A DNA stretch of 64,000 nt from a halophilic archaeon SHRA6 (GCA_005239175.1 SOPS01000004.1:434001-498000), one strand, 5' to 3'. Positions 1 to 8,409 are shown, numbered from the stretch's first letter. Notes: generated by a model from the sequence alone, not told the origin. Translations and numbers: made by a program.

Positions 1-1
1 C

Positions 2-1468
2 AGCGGCAAGGTGATCGCCAACGCCTACGAAAAACACGAACAGATCTATCCCGAACCGGGATGGGTCGAACACGACGCGATGGAGATCTGGGAGAACACC
101 AAATCCGTCATCAACACAGCGCTTGACGACGCGCTGATCGAGCCCGATCAGCTCGAGGCGATCGGTGTCACAAACCAGCGTGAGACGACGGTGATGTGGG
201 ACGCAGAATCCGGCCGACCGATCGGAAATGCGATCGTTTGGCAAGACCGGCGGACCACGGACCGAATCGAAAAACTCGAAGCAGACGGCAAGAAAGACGA
301 TGTCCAACAGAAGACTGGACTCGAGCCGGATGCGTACTTCTCGGCAACCAAAGCTGAGTGGCTGCTCGATAACACGGATCCGATCAAACTGCAGCGCTCG
401 CGGCCCGAAGACGTTCGCGATCGCGCAGAGGACGGCGAAATCATGTTCGGGACGATCGACACGTGGGTGATCTACAACCTCACCGGGAATCACATCACCG
501 ACGTGACGAACGCCTCGCGGACGATGCTTTTCAACATCCACGACATGGACTGGGACGAAGAACTCCTCGAAGAGTTCAACGTCCCGGCAGCGACCCTGCC
601 AGAGGTTCGTCCATCGTCGGATGAAGAAACCTACGGCTCGACAGATCCGGACGGCTTCCTCGGCGCCGAAGTGCCCGTTGCGGGCGCGCTCGGTGACCAG
701 CAGGCAGCGCTGTTCGGCCAGACCTGTTTCGACGCCGGAGACGCGAAAAACACCTACGGCACCGGTTCGTTCATGCTCATGAACACCGGCGACGAGGCCG
801 TCATGAGCGAACACGGCCTGCTGACGACGGTCGGCTTCCAGCGATCCGGTGAGCCGGTCCAGTACGCATTGGAGGGCGCAATCTTCATCACTGGCGCGGC
901 AATCGAGTGGCTTGAAGATATGACGCTCATCGACAACGCGTCCGAGTCCGAAAAGCTCGCTCGCAGTGTTGATTCGACCGATGGCGTCTACTTTGTCCCA
1001 GCCTTCGCGGGGCTCGGTGCCCCACACTGGGATCAGCGCGCTCGCGGGACGATCGTCGGTATGACTCGTGGTACCCGCCGCGAGCACGTCGTCCGTGCAG
1101 TGCTCGAATCGATCGCATTCCAGACCCGCGACGTCGCCGAGGCGATGGTCGAAGACTCCGGCATCGAGCTGGGCAGCCTTCGCGTCGACGGCGGTGCGGT
1201 CAAGAACAACTTCCTGTGTCAGCTGCAGGCAAACATTATCGACACCGACATCGTTCGGCCGGTCGTCGACGAGACGACCGCGCTCGGCTCGGCATACGCC
1301 GCCGGGCTCGCGGTCGGCTACTGGGACACGGTTGACGAACTGCGGGACAACTGGCAGATCGATCGGAGCTTCGAAGCGAAATCCGGTGTGAATGCCGACG
1401 AGCGCTACGGACGCTGGAATGAGGCTGTCGAGCGGTCGCTTGACTGGGCCCGCGACGGAGGCGAATAA
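2..1468 (+). CDS. glpK: Glycerol kinase, 5'-truncated by the window edge
   Basis: FGGY-family kinase that phosphorylates glycerol to sn-glycerol 3-phosphate with ATP in the cytoplasm, the entry step of haloarchaeal glycerol catabolism. The reading frame is open from base 2, so the start and roughly the first 20 residues (including the N-terminal phosphate-binding loop) lie upstream of the window. Visible family signatures include IGVTNQRETTVMWD near the start, IVWQDRRT, the substrate-site segment GALGDQQAALFGQ, TYGTGSFMLMNTG, and the C-terminal DGGAVKNNFLCQLQAN of the FGGY signature. Length matches a full glycerol kinase of about 510 residues minus the missing end. It is followed after 2 bp by the GlpX-like membrane gene, so the two are almost certainly cotranscribed. 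Confidence 0.95.
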   Translation, partial: SGKVIANAYEKHEQIYPEPGWVEHDAMEIWENTKSVINTALDDALIEPDQLEAIGVTNQRETTVMWDAESGRPIGNAIVWQDRRTTDRIEKLEADGKKDDVQQKTGLEPDAYFSATKAEWLLDNTDPIKLQRSRPEDVRDRAEDGEIMFGTIDTWVIYNLTGNHITDVTNASRTMLFNIHDMDWDEELLEEFNVPAATLPEVRPSSDEETYGSTDPDGFLGAEVPVAGALGDQQAALFGQTCFDAGDAKNTYGTGSFMLMNTGDEAVMSEHGLLTTVGFQRSGEPVQYALEGAIFITGAAIEWLEDMTLIDNASESEKLARSVDSTDGVYFVPAFAGLGAPHWDQRARGTIVGMTRGTRREHVVRAVLESIAFQTRDVAEAMVEDSGIELGSLRVDGGAVKNNFLCQLQANIIDTDIVRPVVDETTALGSAYAAGLAVGYWDTVDELRDNWQIDRSFEAKSGVNADERYGRWNEAVERSLDWARDGGE

Positions 1469-1470
1469 GA

Positions 1471-2514
1471 ATGTACGATGCGCTCTTGCAGATCCCCATC
1501 ATCGGGATGGAAGTTGAGCCGTTCCTGGTGCTGTTTATTACAGCGCTTGCCGCTGGGGCATTCGGTGCCGCGATCGGTGCACTGCCGGCGTTCATCTTCA
1601 CGGGCTTTCTCGTCTTCCTCGGTGAGGGGCTTGCAATTGCCGGCGAACCAGCAGTCAGTGTGACCGGTGTCATTGGGTTCGGTGCGATCACCGGCCCACA
1701 CATTGCCTTCGCGGGTGGTGTTGCGGCGACCGCATACGCCGGGAAGAAGTATCCAGAACTCGAGCCAGATGGATGGGGATTCCACTTCGGAAAGAACATC
1801 CTTCGGGCATTCGGTCCACGACCGGATATCCTCGCAGTCGGGGCGATCTTTGGCGTGCTCGGGATGCTGATTACTCAAGTCGCAAACGGGGTCGGGGTTC
1901 CAACTGACAACATCGCGCTGTCGGTGTTCTTGACCGCGATGATCGCTCGGCCGGTCTTCGGTTACTCTGTTATCGGCACGCCGAAGGGATCCGGTTTCCT
2001 CGACATGTCTCCGTTCGAAAACGAGGAGCCGCACCCGAAGGCACAGGGCGACAACGTGCCCGAAGAACACGAAGGACGGGTCGCGACCGAGCCGTGGCTG
2101 CCCCACCAGTACAAGTGGAATCAGGTTGCTGCGATCGGTCTCGCGACGGGACTGCTCGCTGGCTACATCTGGCTGCAAACCGGGAGCATTTTCCTCGGCT
2201 ACGCGATCTCAGCGATGAGTTTGCTGTTCTTGCAACTCGGCGTTGAGGACATCCCAGTGACGCACCACATGACCCTCATTGGCTCGGCAGGGGCAGTCAT
2301 CGCAATGCCGATGTTTGGCAGTGCCGTGGCTGCGCTGCTGGTTGCAGGAATCTTCGGCGCAATCAGTGGCCTCTTCGGCGAGCTCACCCAGCGTATCTTC
2401 TACGCGCACGGTGGGACCCACGTTGACCCGCCGGCGATGGCGATCGCGTTGGCGATGCTCATCATTGCGATCCTCAACATGGTGGGTGTCATCCCGAACG
2501 CTGGGTACCTCTAA
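1471..2514 (+). CDS. glpX: GlpX-type membrane protein, putative glycerol facilitator
   Basis: A 347-residue, multi-spanning membrane protein with many glycine/alanine-rich hydrophobic segments and one long hydrophilic loop around residues 175-210. It has no aquaporin NPA motifs. Its start lies 2 bp after the glycerol kinase stop. In Haloferax volcanii a membrane protein in the same place beside glpK is called GlpX and is proposed to be a glycerol transporter; that assignment rests on position, and the name must not be confused with bacterial GlpX (fructose bisphosphatase). What is seen is the membrane topology and tight coupling to glpK. That it moves glycerol is inference. The ORF ends with a clean TAA and the next gene begins about 120 bp later. 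Confidence 0.7.
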   Translation: MYDALLQIPIIGMEVEPFLVLFITALAAGAFGAAIGALPAFIFTGFLVFLGEGLAIAGEPAVSVTGVIGFGAITGPHIAFAGGVAATAYAGKKYPELEPDGWGFHFGKNILRAFGPRPDILAVGAIFGVLGMLITQVANGVGVPTDNIALSVFLTAMIARPVFGYSVIGTPKGSGFLDMSPFENEEPHPKAQGDNVPEEHEGRVATEPWLPHQYKWNQVAAIGLATGLLAGYIWLQTGSIFLGYAISAMSLLFLQLGVEDIPVTHHMTLIGSAGAVIAMPMFGSAVAALLVAGIFGAISGLFGELTQRIFYAHGGTHVDPPAMAIALAMLIIAILNMVGVIPNAGYL

Positions 2515-2636
2515 ACGCCTACCCTCCCGTTTCACTGTCGGGACACGGTCGAATTATACTTGAGTAATCAACAGACTTCGGACCTACCGAACCGACAGAA
2601 CCGCTACACTTCGGACACGCAGACACATACCGACAT

Positions 2637-3812
2637 ATGGATATAGACGATCGAATCGCTCGCCGTAGACAACTCGGGACGGATCCTCAGTTGGTACTCG
2701 ACTATGAGCCGCTGAGTCCGTTGTATCATCCCGACGAGCCGACCGGTCAGGGGTCGATGCTCGAACAGCTCCTCGATGAATTGGATCCAGCACTGTCGGG
2801 GACAGTCCCGTCGGATCTCTACGTATGGGGGCCAAAAGGGAGTGGAAAAAGTGCTGTCATCACGTCGCTGTTTCAGGGATTCAATCGGATTCGAACCGCT
2901 CGAAACGAGCCGATCCACACGTCGACGCGGGTCGACTATGCCCGGGTGTTCGACTTCGTCTACGTCGACTCCCGGCAGGCAACGACCGCATTTTCCCTGT
3001 ACCGTTCGATCCTTGATCAGCTAGTCGACGAGTCGGTGCCGAAACACGGTATCGGTACCGAGTGGGTGAGAAACAGACTTGAGTCCGTGTTGGAACCCGT
3101 CCAGCGCGGGGCAGTGATCGCCGTCGATCACGTCGGCGAGCCAGAAACACAACCGTTTGACACACTTCGAGAGACACTCTCGTCGATCAGCGCAACCATA
3201 GCCGTTGTGCTGATCGGACGAGATCCACCTCAAATGGTCGACATCGACGAGGACGACCCGATCGAGATCAAACGCTTCGACGCCTATCGAAGCCACGCAC
3301 TTATCGAGATACTCACCACGCGGCTCTCGGATAGCCTCGTTCGGAACGCGATCGCACACGAACAGCTTCGGAGGGTCGCAACATGGGCCAACGGCGACGC
3401 ACACGACGCACTTTCGGCCGTTTTCACCGCAGTGATCGAAGCAGATCGATCGAACGCGGAGAACGTGACTGACCAACACCTCACGTCGGCGATGGAAAAC
3501 GTTCCACAGCCGTGTGTCTCGCTCGGTCGGGTACTCTCGCTGTCTGAAAGCCGCCTGGCAGTGTTACGCCGGCTGGTTGCACTGCCGCCGGCGTCACTCG
3601 ACAGCGTTGGCTCTGCGACTGAGGCGATCGTCGAAACTGACATCGAACTCTCTGCAGCGACAGTTGAGCGGCTCATCTATGAGCTCTCAGAGGCCGGCAT
3701 CACAGAACGAATTAAATCGGCCCACGATAGCGATATCGGCCGGCCTCCATCGCGGATCGAGTTTCAGTTCCCGACGGTTGCTTTCTCGTACCTCGTCGAT
3801 CGCGGCGTCTAA
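2637..3812 (+). CDS. Divergent Orc1/Cdc6-like AAA+ ATPase
   Basis: A 391-residue protein resembling the archaeal Orc1/Cdc6 initiator family. It has an N-terminal AAA+ domain with Walker A GPKGSGKS at residues 65-72, a lid-like helical part, and a C-terminal winged-helix-like region (about residues 300-390). The Walker B strand reads VIAVDH, so the usual catalytic Glu after the Asp is replaced by His. Sensor-region similarity to true initiators looks weak. This suggests a paralogue that may bind but not efficiently hydrolyse ATP. It sits alone between glpX and ptsH, and I could not find the long inverted origin repeats seen beside the orc1 gene at 30-32 kb. It could be a specialised initiator, a regulator, or a relic of a lost origin. 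Confidence 0.7.
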   Translation: MDIDDRIARRRQLGTDPQLVLDYEPLSPLYHPDEPTGQGSMLEQLLDELDPALSGTVPSDLYVWGPKGSGKSAVITSLFQGFNRIRTARNEPIHTSTRVDYARVFDFVYVDSRQATTAFSLYRSILDQLVDESVPKHGIGTEWVRNRLESVLEPVQRGAVIAVDHVGEPETQPFDTLRETLSSISATIAVVLIGRDPPQMVDIDEDDPIEIKRFDAYRSHALIEILTTRLSDSLVRNAIAHEQLRRVATWANGDAHDALSAVFTAVIEADRSNAENVTDQHLTSAMENVPQPCVSLGRVLSLSESRLAVLRRLVALPPASLDSVGSATEAIVETDIELSAATVERLIYELSEAGITERIKSAHDSDIGRPPSRIEFQFPTVAFSYLVDRGV

Positions 3813-3814
3813 CC

Positions 3815-3988
3815 CGGTCTGCTCAGAGAACAACTGTTCTCTGACGAGCCGGAAAACCCGCTTTGGGCGTAAGATTCCCGACGATCGTGGCCAATGCGTA
3901 CGCCGATGTCGAATCGATGGGCGTTGAGGCAGGGCTCGAGCGGCTCAATGCGCAGATCGAACAGCAACTGGAATCGTACACCGACTAG
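3815..3988 (+). pseudogene. Possible broken remnant of a small gene upstream of ptsH
   Basis: Two short protein-like stretches lie in different frames between the Orc-like gene and ptsH. One ends in LREQLFSDEPENPLWA at a TAA near 3872. The other runs from a GTG at 3887 to a TAG at 3988 and reads as an acidic helical tail ending QIEQQLESYTD. Composition is haloarchaeal-coding-like, but neither has a clear start or a recognisable family. It may be a frameshifted C-terminus of a lost gene, or a real 33-residue ORF from GTG 3887. The ptsH promoter follows directly. Confidence 0.25.
3824..3843. promoter_or_regulatory. Perfect 9+9 bp palindrome after the Orc-like gene
   Basis: The sequence CAGAGAACA, two bases, then TGTTCTCTG forms a perfect inverted repeat 11 bp after the stop of the Orc-like gene. 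It is too compact and lacks the T-run expected of an archaeal terminator, so it may be an operator for a dimeric regulator or a hairpin at the mRNA end. No function can be assigned. Confidence 0.4.
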
Positions 3989-4012
3989 CCACCCGGATCG
4001 ACCGTCGATCAA

Positions 4013-4020
4013 GTATAATT
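4013..4020 (+). promoter_or_regulatory. TATA box of the ptsH-ptsI operon
   Basis: GTATAATT is centred about 27 bp before the ATG at 4043, the spacing of leaderless haloarchaeal transcripts. It supports choosing 4043 rather than the earlier in-frame GTG-like start at 4019 for HPr. Confidence 0.6.
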
Positions 4021-4042
4021 GTCTCCCCGTCGTCGACTGAGT

Positions 4043-4312
4043 ATGGAACGAGTCGTAACCGTAGTTCCCGAAGATGGCCTCCACGCACGGCCGGCCGCGA
4101 AGTTCGTTGAAACCGCCGGCACGTATGATGCGACAGTGACGGTCAAGCCGGCCGACGGCGATCGATCGGCCGTCGCAGCCGACAGTATGCTCGCGGTGAC
4201 CGGCCTGGGGGTGAAAGGCGGCGACGATGTCGTGTTGACAGCCGAGGGCAGTGACGCCGAGGCCGCACTCGACGCGCTGGAGGCCATCCTCTCGAAAGCA
4301 GTCACGGAGTGA
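4043..4312 (+). CDS. ptsH: PTS phosphocarrier protein HPr
   Basis: An 89-residue HPr that carries phosphate from Enzyme I to downstream PTS acceptors. The active-site region EDGLHARPAAKF places the phosphorylated histidine at residue 14. Ser48 lies in the segment that corresponds to the regulatory Ser46 of bacterial HPr (DSMLAV), although no HPr kinase is visible here. The start at 4043 is supported by the TATA box at 4013. ptsI follows after 6 bp. No EIIB/EIIC permease is encoded nearby; the only evident phosphate acceptor in the neighbourhood is DhaM of the dihydroxyacetone kinase, so this HPr most likely serves that kinase. Fructose PTS components may exist elsewhere in the genome. Confidence 0.95.
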   Translation: MERVVTVVPEDGLHARPAAKFVETAGTYDATVTVKPADGDRSAVAADSMLAVTGLGVKGGDDVVLTAEGSDAEAALDALEAILSKAVTE

Positions 4313-4318
4313 CCTGAG

Positions 4319-6037
4319 ATGTCACGAACGCTCAACGGTATCGGGGCGACGCCACGGCGCGGTGTCGGAGCTGCCGTGTGGGTCGATCGCACCGATGGTG
4401 CGGTTGACTCAGACGGCACACCCCGCGAGGAAAAAGCACCCGAATCGCCAGAAGCAGCCCTCGATCGCTTCGAGGCGGCGAGAGACGCCGGGGTCACAGA
4501 GTTGGAGGCCGAGAGTGAACGGACGGCCGAGCGGGTCGGCGAGTCCGAAGCAGAGGTGTTCGACGCGCACAAACAGTTCCTGTTGGATCCGACGATCGAA
4601 GCAAGCGTCGAGGAAGCGATTGATACAGGCAAAAGCGCCGAGGCAGCGGTCAGGGCCGCATTCGCGGAGCCGATCGCGCAGTTCGAGGAGATGGACGGGA
4701 TGATGGCCGAGCGCGCCGATGACCTCAGAGATGTTCGTGATCGACTGCTTCGGCTCCTTTCGGGCGCTACTCGGGCGGATCTCTCGACGCTGCCGTCTGG
4801 GACGGTCGTACTCGCCGATCGGCTCACCCCAAGCGACACGGTCCAACTCGACCCAGAAGTGATTGCTGGCGTTGTTACCGCGAGAGGAGGGCGGACCTCC
4901 CACGCAGCAATCATCGCCCGATCGCTCGGGATCCCCGCTGTTGTCGGTGTCGGCGAGGCGCTGTTCGAGATTGACGACGGTGTGACCCTTGCGGTCGACG
5001 GCACAGCAGGGACAGTCCTGGTCGACCCCGACGATGAGGCGATCGAGGCCTACAGTGAGAACACAGCGGCCGCCGCAATCGACGACGCGGTTGAAACCGC
5101 GGACGGAACGCCGATCGAGGTGGCCGCAAACCTCGGATCATCAGCGGCGGCCGCCGCGGCGATCGACGCCGGCGCAGATGGTGTTGGGTTGTTTCGAACC
5201 GAGTTCCTCTTTCTCGATCGTGAAGAGCCCCCAAGCGAGGACGAACAGTATGAGGCGTACCACGAGGTCTGTGCAGCATTCGAAGACAGGTGTGCGAGCA
5301 GCGGGGGGCACGTCATTGTCAGAACCGCAGACATCGGCGGCGACAAGCCGATCGACTACCTCGATCTGGATTCGGTCGAAAACGGCTTCCTCGGCGCTCG
5401 GGGGATTCGACTCTCACTCGAAGAACACGCTGGGCTCTTCAAAACGCAGATCCGTGCCCTGTGTCGGGTCGCTGCCGAAGCCGTCGGCGAGCACCTTGCA
5501 GTTATGTTTCCGCTCGTCTCGACTGTCGAGGAGCTGGACGCGGCGATCGATCTAGTGGATGCGGCCGTTGCAGAGCTGAACGCTGAGGGCATCGACGCAG
5601 CGGCTCCGGAACTGGGGGTGATGATCGAAACGCCCGCCTCGGTCATGCTCGCAGACGCGTTCGCCGATCGGGTCGACTTCCTCAGCATCGGCACGAATGA
5701 TCTCACACAGTACGTGCTGGCCGCCCAGCGCGACCTCGATCGGATGGATAGCTATCACGATCCGCTTGCTCCGGCGGTGTTACGGGCGATCGATCAAACG
5801 GTACAGGCGTCTGGGGACGCGTGGGTCGGCATGTGCGGTGAGATGGCTGGCGATCCAGCGCTCACGGCGCTTCTGGTCGGACTTGGTATTGACGAACTGA
5901 GTATGAGTGCGGTGACGATTCCGGATGTCAAACGAGCCGTTCGAGACATCGATCGGACGGAAGCCGAAGCGCTCGCCGCTGACGTGCTCGCATGTGAGAC
6001 GCGTGGCGACGTGCGATCGGCGATAGGTCTTGAGTGA
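4319..6037 (+). CDS. ptsI: PTS Enzyme I (phosphoenolpyruvate-protein phosphotransferase)
   Basis: A 572-residue Enzyme I that takes phosphate from phosphoenolpyruvate and passes it to HPr. Domains in order: N-terminal HPr-binding helical part (to about residue 145), swivelling phosphohistidine domain with GGRTSHAAIIARSLG and active His195, then the PEP-binding barrel with GLFRTEFLFLDR, the GIRLSLE segment, MIETPASVMLAD, SIGTNDLTQYVLA and the C-terminal MCGEMAGDP motif bearing the catalytic Cys. Length and all key motifs are normal. It lies 6 bp after ptsH in the same operon. Presence of EI and HPr beside dhaKLM marks a complete PEP-driven phosphorelay, a mixture known from some haloarchaea and rare among archaea in general. 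Confidence 0.97.
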   Translation: MSRTLNGIGATPRRGVGAAVWVDRTDGAVDSDGTPREEKAPESPEAALDRFEAARDAGVTELEAESERTAERVGESEAEVFDAHKQFLLDPTIEASVEEAIDTGKSAEAAVRAAFAEPIAQFEEMDGMMAERADDLRDVRDRLLRLLSGATRADLSTLPSGTVVLADRLTPSDTVQLDPEVIAGVVTARGGRTSHAAIIARSLGIPAVVGVGEALFEIDDGVTLAVDGTAGTVLVDPDDEAIEAYSENTAAAAIDDAVETADGTPIEVAANLGSSAAAAAAIDAGADGVGLFRTEFLFLDREEPPSEDEQYEAYHEVCAAFEDRCASSGGHVIVRTADIGGDKPIDYLDLDSVENGFLGARGIRLSLEEHAGLFKTQIRALCRVAAEAVGEHLAVMFPLVSTVEELDAAIDLVDAAVAELNAEGIDAAAPELGVMIETPASVMLADAFADRVDFLSIGTNDLTQYVLAAQRDLDRMDSYHDPLAPAVLRAIDQTVQASGDAWVGMCGEMAGDPALTALLVGLGIDELSMSAVTIPDVKRAVRDIDRTEAEALAADVLACETRGDVRSAIGLE

Positions 6038-6097
6038 TAGTGATTAACGTAGATAGCCAGAGATTGTGAAGGGCACAGTTGAGTTACTTTTGACTAG

Positions 6098-6766
6098 TCA
6101 GTTCAGAAGACTAAGCGAACCGTAGCGTTCCTCGTTTTGAATGTGGGTACAGAATTGGGCACAGAGTCGACAGCAGTCTTCGACATCTGTAAACGTCCGA
6201 ACGCTCGCATCCCAGCGTGTGTTAACAGCACCGAGCATTGCACTTCGAACCGATGGTTCAGTCGCAACCATTACTCGTCGTGTGTCTTCAGGCGGAGTCG
6301 CGTCGGCCGCCGATCCATGCATTCCAGCTGTTGACAAGAGATCCTCGAGGACACTTCCGATTTCAATTCCGACACCGAGATTGTCGCCGACCTGTGGCGC
6401 AATAAAAATTGTTGCGTTACTCGCCTGTGCAAAGGCAATACTTTGGGTGGCTGCATCAATCTCTTCAAGCGGAATCCCGACGTCAATTGCCAGGAAGGCG
6501 TTGAATCCACGCTCACGGAGACAGTCTCGCGTCTCTTGGAGAAGGCGGAGGACTTCGTCCTCAGCGTACTCGCCGCTGGTTTCGTCCCACGTCGCAAACG
6601 ATGGCGTATCGGTTTCGACGTTGACATCCGCTGGGAGCAATGTGTCGACGTCGAATGTTCGGTATGGTCCCATCAGGTAGACGAGAAACTGTTCCCGACG
6701 GACTGGCGCGAGAGCGTCTGAATTATCGGCTTGGTGAGGGAGGTTATCGATAATTCGTTGCCGCAT
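6098..6766 (-). CDS. Haloarchaeal protein of unknown function, Rossmann-like (DUF7509-like)
   Basis: A 222-residue soluble protein. The segment QFLVYLMGPYRTFD near residue 27 resembles the first strand and loop of nucleoside 2-deoxyribosyltransferase or TIR-like folds (YLAGP-type), followed by an ETRDCLRERGFNAFLAID strand-helix and an acidic patch at IPLEEIDAA. The segment FAQASNATIFIAPQ and the GVGIEIGSVLEDLL helix fit the same layout. A cysteine cluster (CCRLCAQFC) lies near the C-terminus. I believe it belongs to a haloarchaeal domain family of unknown function (DUF7509), but cannot verify that. It is transcribed divergently from an ArsR-like regulator and has its own TATA box at 6792-6800, giving a leaderless start at 6766. 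Enzymatic activity on nucleotides is speculative. Confidence 0.7.
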   Translation of the reverse strand: MRQRIIDNLPHQADNSDALAPVRREQFLVYLMGPYRTFDVDTLLPADVNVETDTPSFATWDETSGEYAEDEVLRLLQETRDCLRERGFNAFLAIDVGIPLEEIDAATQSIAFAQASNATIFIAPQVGDNLGVGIEIGSVLEDLLSTAGMHGSAADATPPEDTRRVMVATEPSVRSAMLGAVNTRWDASVRTFTDVEDCCRLCAQFCTHIQNEERYGSLSLLN

Positions 6767-6791
6767 TCGACACAGTTGTTCGGAGCGACAG

Positions 6792-6800
6792 TATATAAAT
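6792..6800 (-). promoter_or_regulatory. TATA element between two divergent genes
   Basis: TATATAAAT lies about 30 bp before the minus-strand start at 6766. Being nearly symmetric, it could also position transcription of the plus-strand regulator that begins at 6845 or 6878, so both genes may share it. Confidence 0.5.
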
Positions 6801-6877
6801 ATCGGCTTTTTCAGGAATATTCTAGTTGAGAATGACTAAGTAGAGTGCACCCCAATAATGGAGCAGAGAGTTCCCAG

Positions 6878-7270
6878 ATGTCCGAAGCCGATCGCCATCA
6901 ACCAGATGACGTGCGCCAGCCGGAGCCGCCGCTGCCCGAAGAGAGCGGGCTAACGCTTGAAGAGTACCTCTCGATGCAACAGGCGATCGGTCACCCGACT
7001 CGATTTCGAATTCTGCGTACGCTTGTCGCCAACGATGAACTGAGCGCTGCTAAGCTCAAGGCCGCAGTGGATGTCGAATCTTCCAACTTCCACTATCATC
7101 TCGACGAACTGGTTAGTGTCGGACTCGTCGATAAGCGCCAGCGGCGGACCGCTGACAGCCAGGGTTTCTATACGTACTATCGACCGACAGGCATGGGTCG
7201 CGGTATCCTCGAACACGGCGTCGAGGAGCTCATGCGTCGGGAACGTGAGTTTGATAAGACATACGCGTGA
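6878..7270 (+). CDS. ArsR-type winged-helix regulator
   Basis: A 130-residue regulator with an acidic, proline-rich N-terminal tail and a winged helix: AIGHPTRFRILRTL (helix 1), NDELSAAKLKAAVDVESSNFHYHL (helix-turn-helix) and LVDKRQRRTADSQGFYTYYR (wing). The pattern is the haloarchaeal ArsR-like type in which recognition helices contain NFHYHLDEL. No metal-binding cysteines are seen. An in-frame GTG at 6845 would add 11 residues; the ATG at 6878 is preferred, but the TATA box at 6792 is closer to 6845, so the start is uncertain. It is divergent from the unknown protein at 6098-6766 and ends 17 bp from convergent dhaM. It may control either neighbour. Confidence 0.8.
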   Translation: MSEADRHQPDDVRQPEPPLPEESGLTLEEYLSMQQAIGHPTRFRILRTLVANDELSAAKLKAAVDVESSNFHYHLDELVSVGLVDKRQRRTADSQGFYTYYRPTGMGRGILEHGVEELMRREREFDKTYA

Positions 7271-7286
7271 GGTTGTTTCAGGACAG

Positions 7287-7667
7287 TCAGTTCACTTTGT
7301 GATAGTCCCGCGCATCTTCGGCTTTCTCGACGACGGAATCGATTGTCGCCGAAGGGTTGGTTGCTTCGACCGCTGCGTTGAGCGCGCCTTCAAGCACTGG
7401 AGCGTCCGCGATAACCGCGTCAGTGTCGCCCATTTCGATCGCCAATTCGGCGTTCATCACCGCGCTGCCAAGATCAACAAGCACGACCACGCCATCGCCG
7501 TCATCGACCGATTTGATTGCGTCCTTGATTGCCGTCACGTCGGTTCCGATCTCGCCGTCATCCCCGCCCGCGGGTTCGATCGGGGCGTCGCCACCCATCT
7601 GGGCGGCGATCTCACAGATCCCTTCGGCAGCCTTCTGGCTGTGTGAGACCACAACGAGTCCAATCAT
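7287..7667 (-). CDS. dhaM: PTS-dependent dihydroxyacetone kinase, phosphotransferase subunit DhaM
   Basis: A 126-residue EIIA-mannose-type domain that accepts phosphate from HPr and re-phosphorylates ADP bound to DhaL. The start GLVVVSHS places the phosphorylated His at residue 9, and VVVLVDLGSAVMNAELA is the second family signature. It contains only the EIIA domain, without the HPr and EI domains fused in E. coli DhaM, so it depends on the separate HPr and Enzyme I at 4.0-6.0 kb. Its ATG overlaps the end of dhaL by 4 bp, showing translational coupling. Confidence 0.95.
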   Translation of the reverse strand: MIGLVVVSHSQKAAEGICEIAAQMGGDAPIEPAGGDDGEIGTDVTAIKDAIKSVDDGDGVVVLVDLGSAVMNAELAIEMGDTDAVIADAPVLEGALNAAVEATNPSATIDSVVEKAEDARDYHKVN

Positions 7668-8383
7668 TCCTCGCCTCCGTCAACCTCGTCGGGATCAACG
7701 TCAGGCTCTGTCGGTGCGGCGGCGTCGACGTCCGTCTCGCCTTCGAGGTACTGCTCGGCGGTCGCGAGGAGTTCCTCCATAATGAAGAGCGTCGATGTTG
7801 CGCCGGGATCCTGGTGGCCGACCGATCGCCATCCCAGAAACGACGCGCGGCCCTTTTCGGCGCGCAGCGGTACGGTAAACGCGACTCCAGCCTCCGCGGC
7901 TTCGACTGCCTTCGCGAGCGCGGTCAGCGGCGGGAGGTCGTCGACCTCGATCGACTTCTTGTAGGTGTGGACCGCGGGGGTCAGCGCGTCGACCATCGTC
8001 TTCGCGCCCACGCGCGCGTCGCCGCGGTCGAGTACCTTCTCGAGATACGCTTCCCCAAAGGCGATCGACGTCTCAGCGGTGAGTCCGTCGTCGAGTTCCT
8101 GGCTCGCACTCATGATCGAGCCGCCGTACAGCGGCCCTGAGGCGCCACCGACTTTCGAGATGAGCGTGACGCCGATCGTTTTGACTATTTCGTCGACGTC
8201 GTCTTCGCTATTTTCGACCTCATCGGCGGCCGCACGGAACCCTCGAGAGAGGTTTGAGCCGTGATCGGCATCCCCGATCGCAGAATCGAGTTCGGTGAGA
8301 TAGGATCGTTCTTCCTCGAGGCGATCGGCAACGCGGTCGATCGCGGTTAACACAGCTTCGCGCTGCGTGTCGGCGTCTGCCAT
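7664..8383 (-). CDS. dhaL: Dihydroxyacetone kinase ADP-binding subunit DhaL
   Basis: A 239-residue subunit that holds ADP as a permanent cofactor and transfers phosphate from DhaM to dihydroxyacetone on DhaK. The Mg-binding signature DSAIGDADHGSNL gives Asp33, Asp38 and Asp40, and GGASGPLYGGSIMSAS and the DPGATSTLFIMEELL end match the family. It has an acidic C-terminal tail of about 20 residues rich in Asp/Glu. It overlaps dhaM by 4 bp but is separated from dhaK upstream by a 280-bp repeat-filled gap. Either the transcript runs through those repeats or dhaLM has its own promoter. Confidence 0.95.
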   Translation of the reverse strand: MADADTQREAVLTAIDRVADRLEEERSYLTELDSAIGDADHGSNLSRGFRAAADEVENSEDDVDEIVKTIGVTLISKVGGASGPLYGGSIMSASQELDDGLTAETSIAFGEAYLEKVLDRGDARVGAKTMVDALTPAVHTYKKSIEVDDLPPLTALAKAVEAAEAGVAFTVPLRAEKGRASFLGWRSVGHQDPGATSTLFIMEELLATAEQYLEGETDVDAAAPTEPDVDPDEVDGGEE

Positions 8384-8409
8384 ATCTGTTGGCTCGGCTG
8401 TTGGGGGTA

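Noticed and set aside
4009-5004. Long minus-strand ORF (331 codons) opposite ptsH/ptsI
   Set aside because: Ser/Ala/Arg-rich composition of a GC-rich shadow frame; the plus strand encodes clear HPr and Enzyme I.
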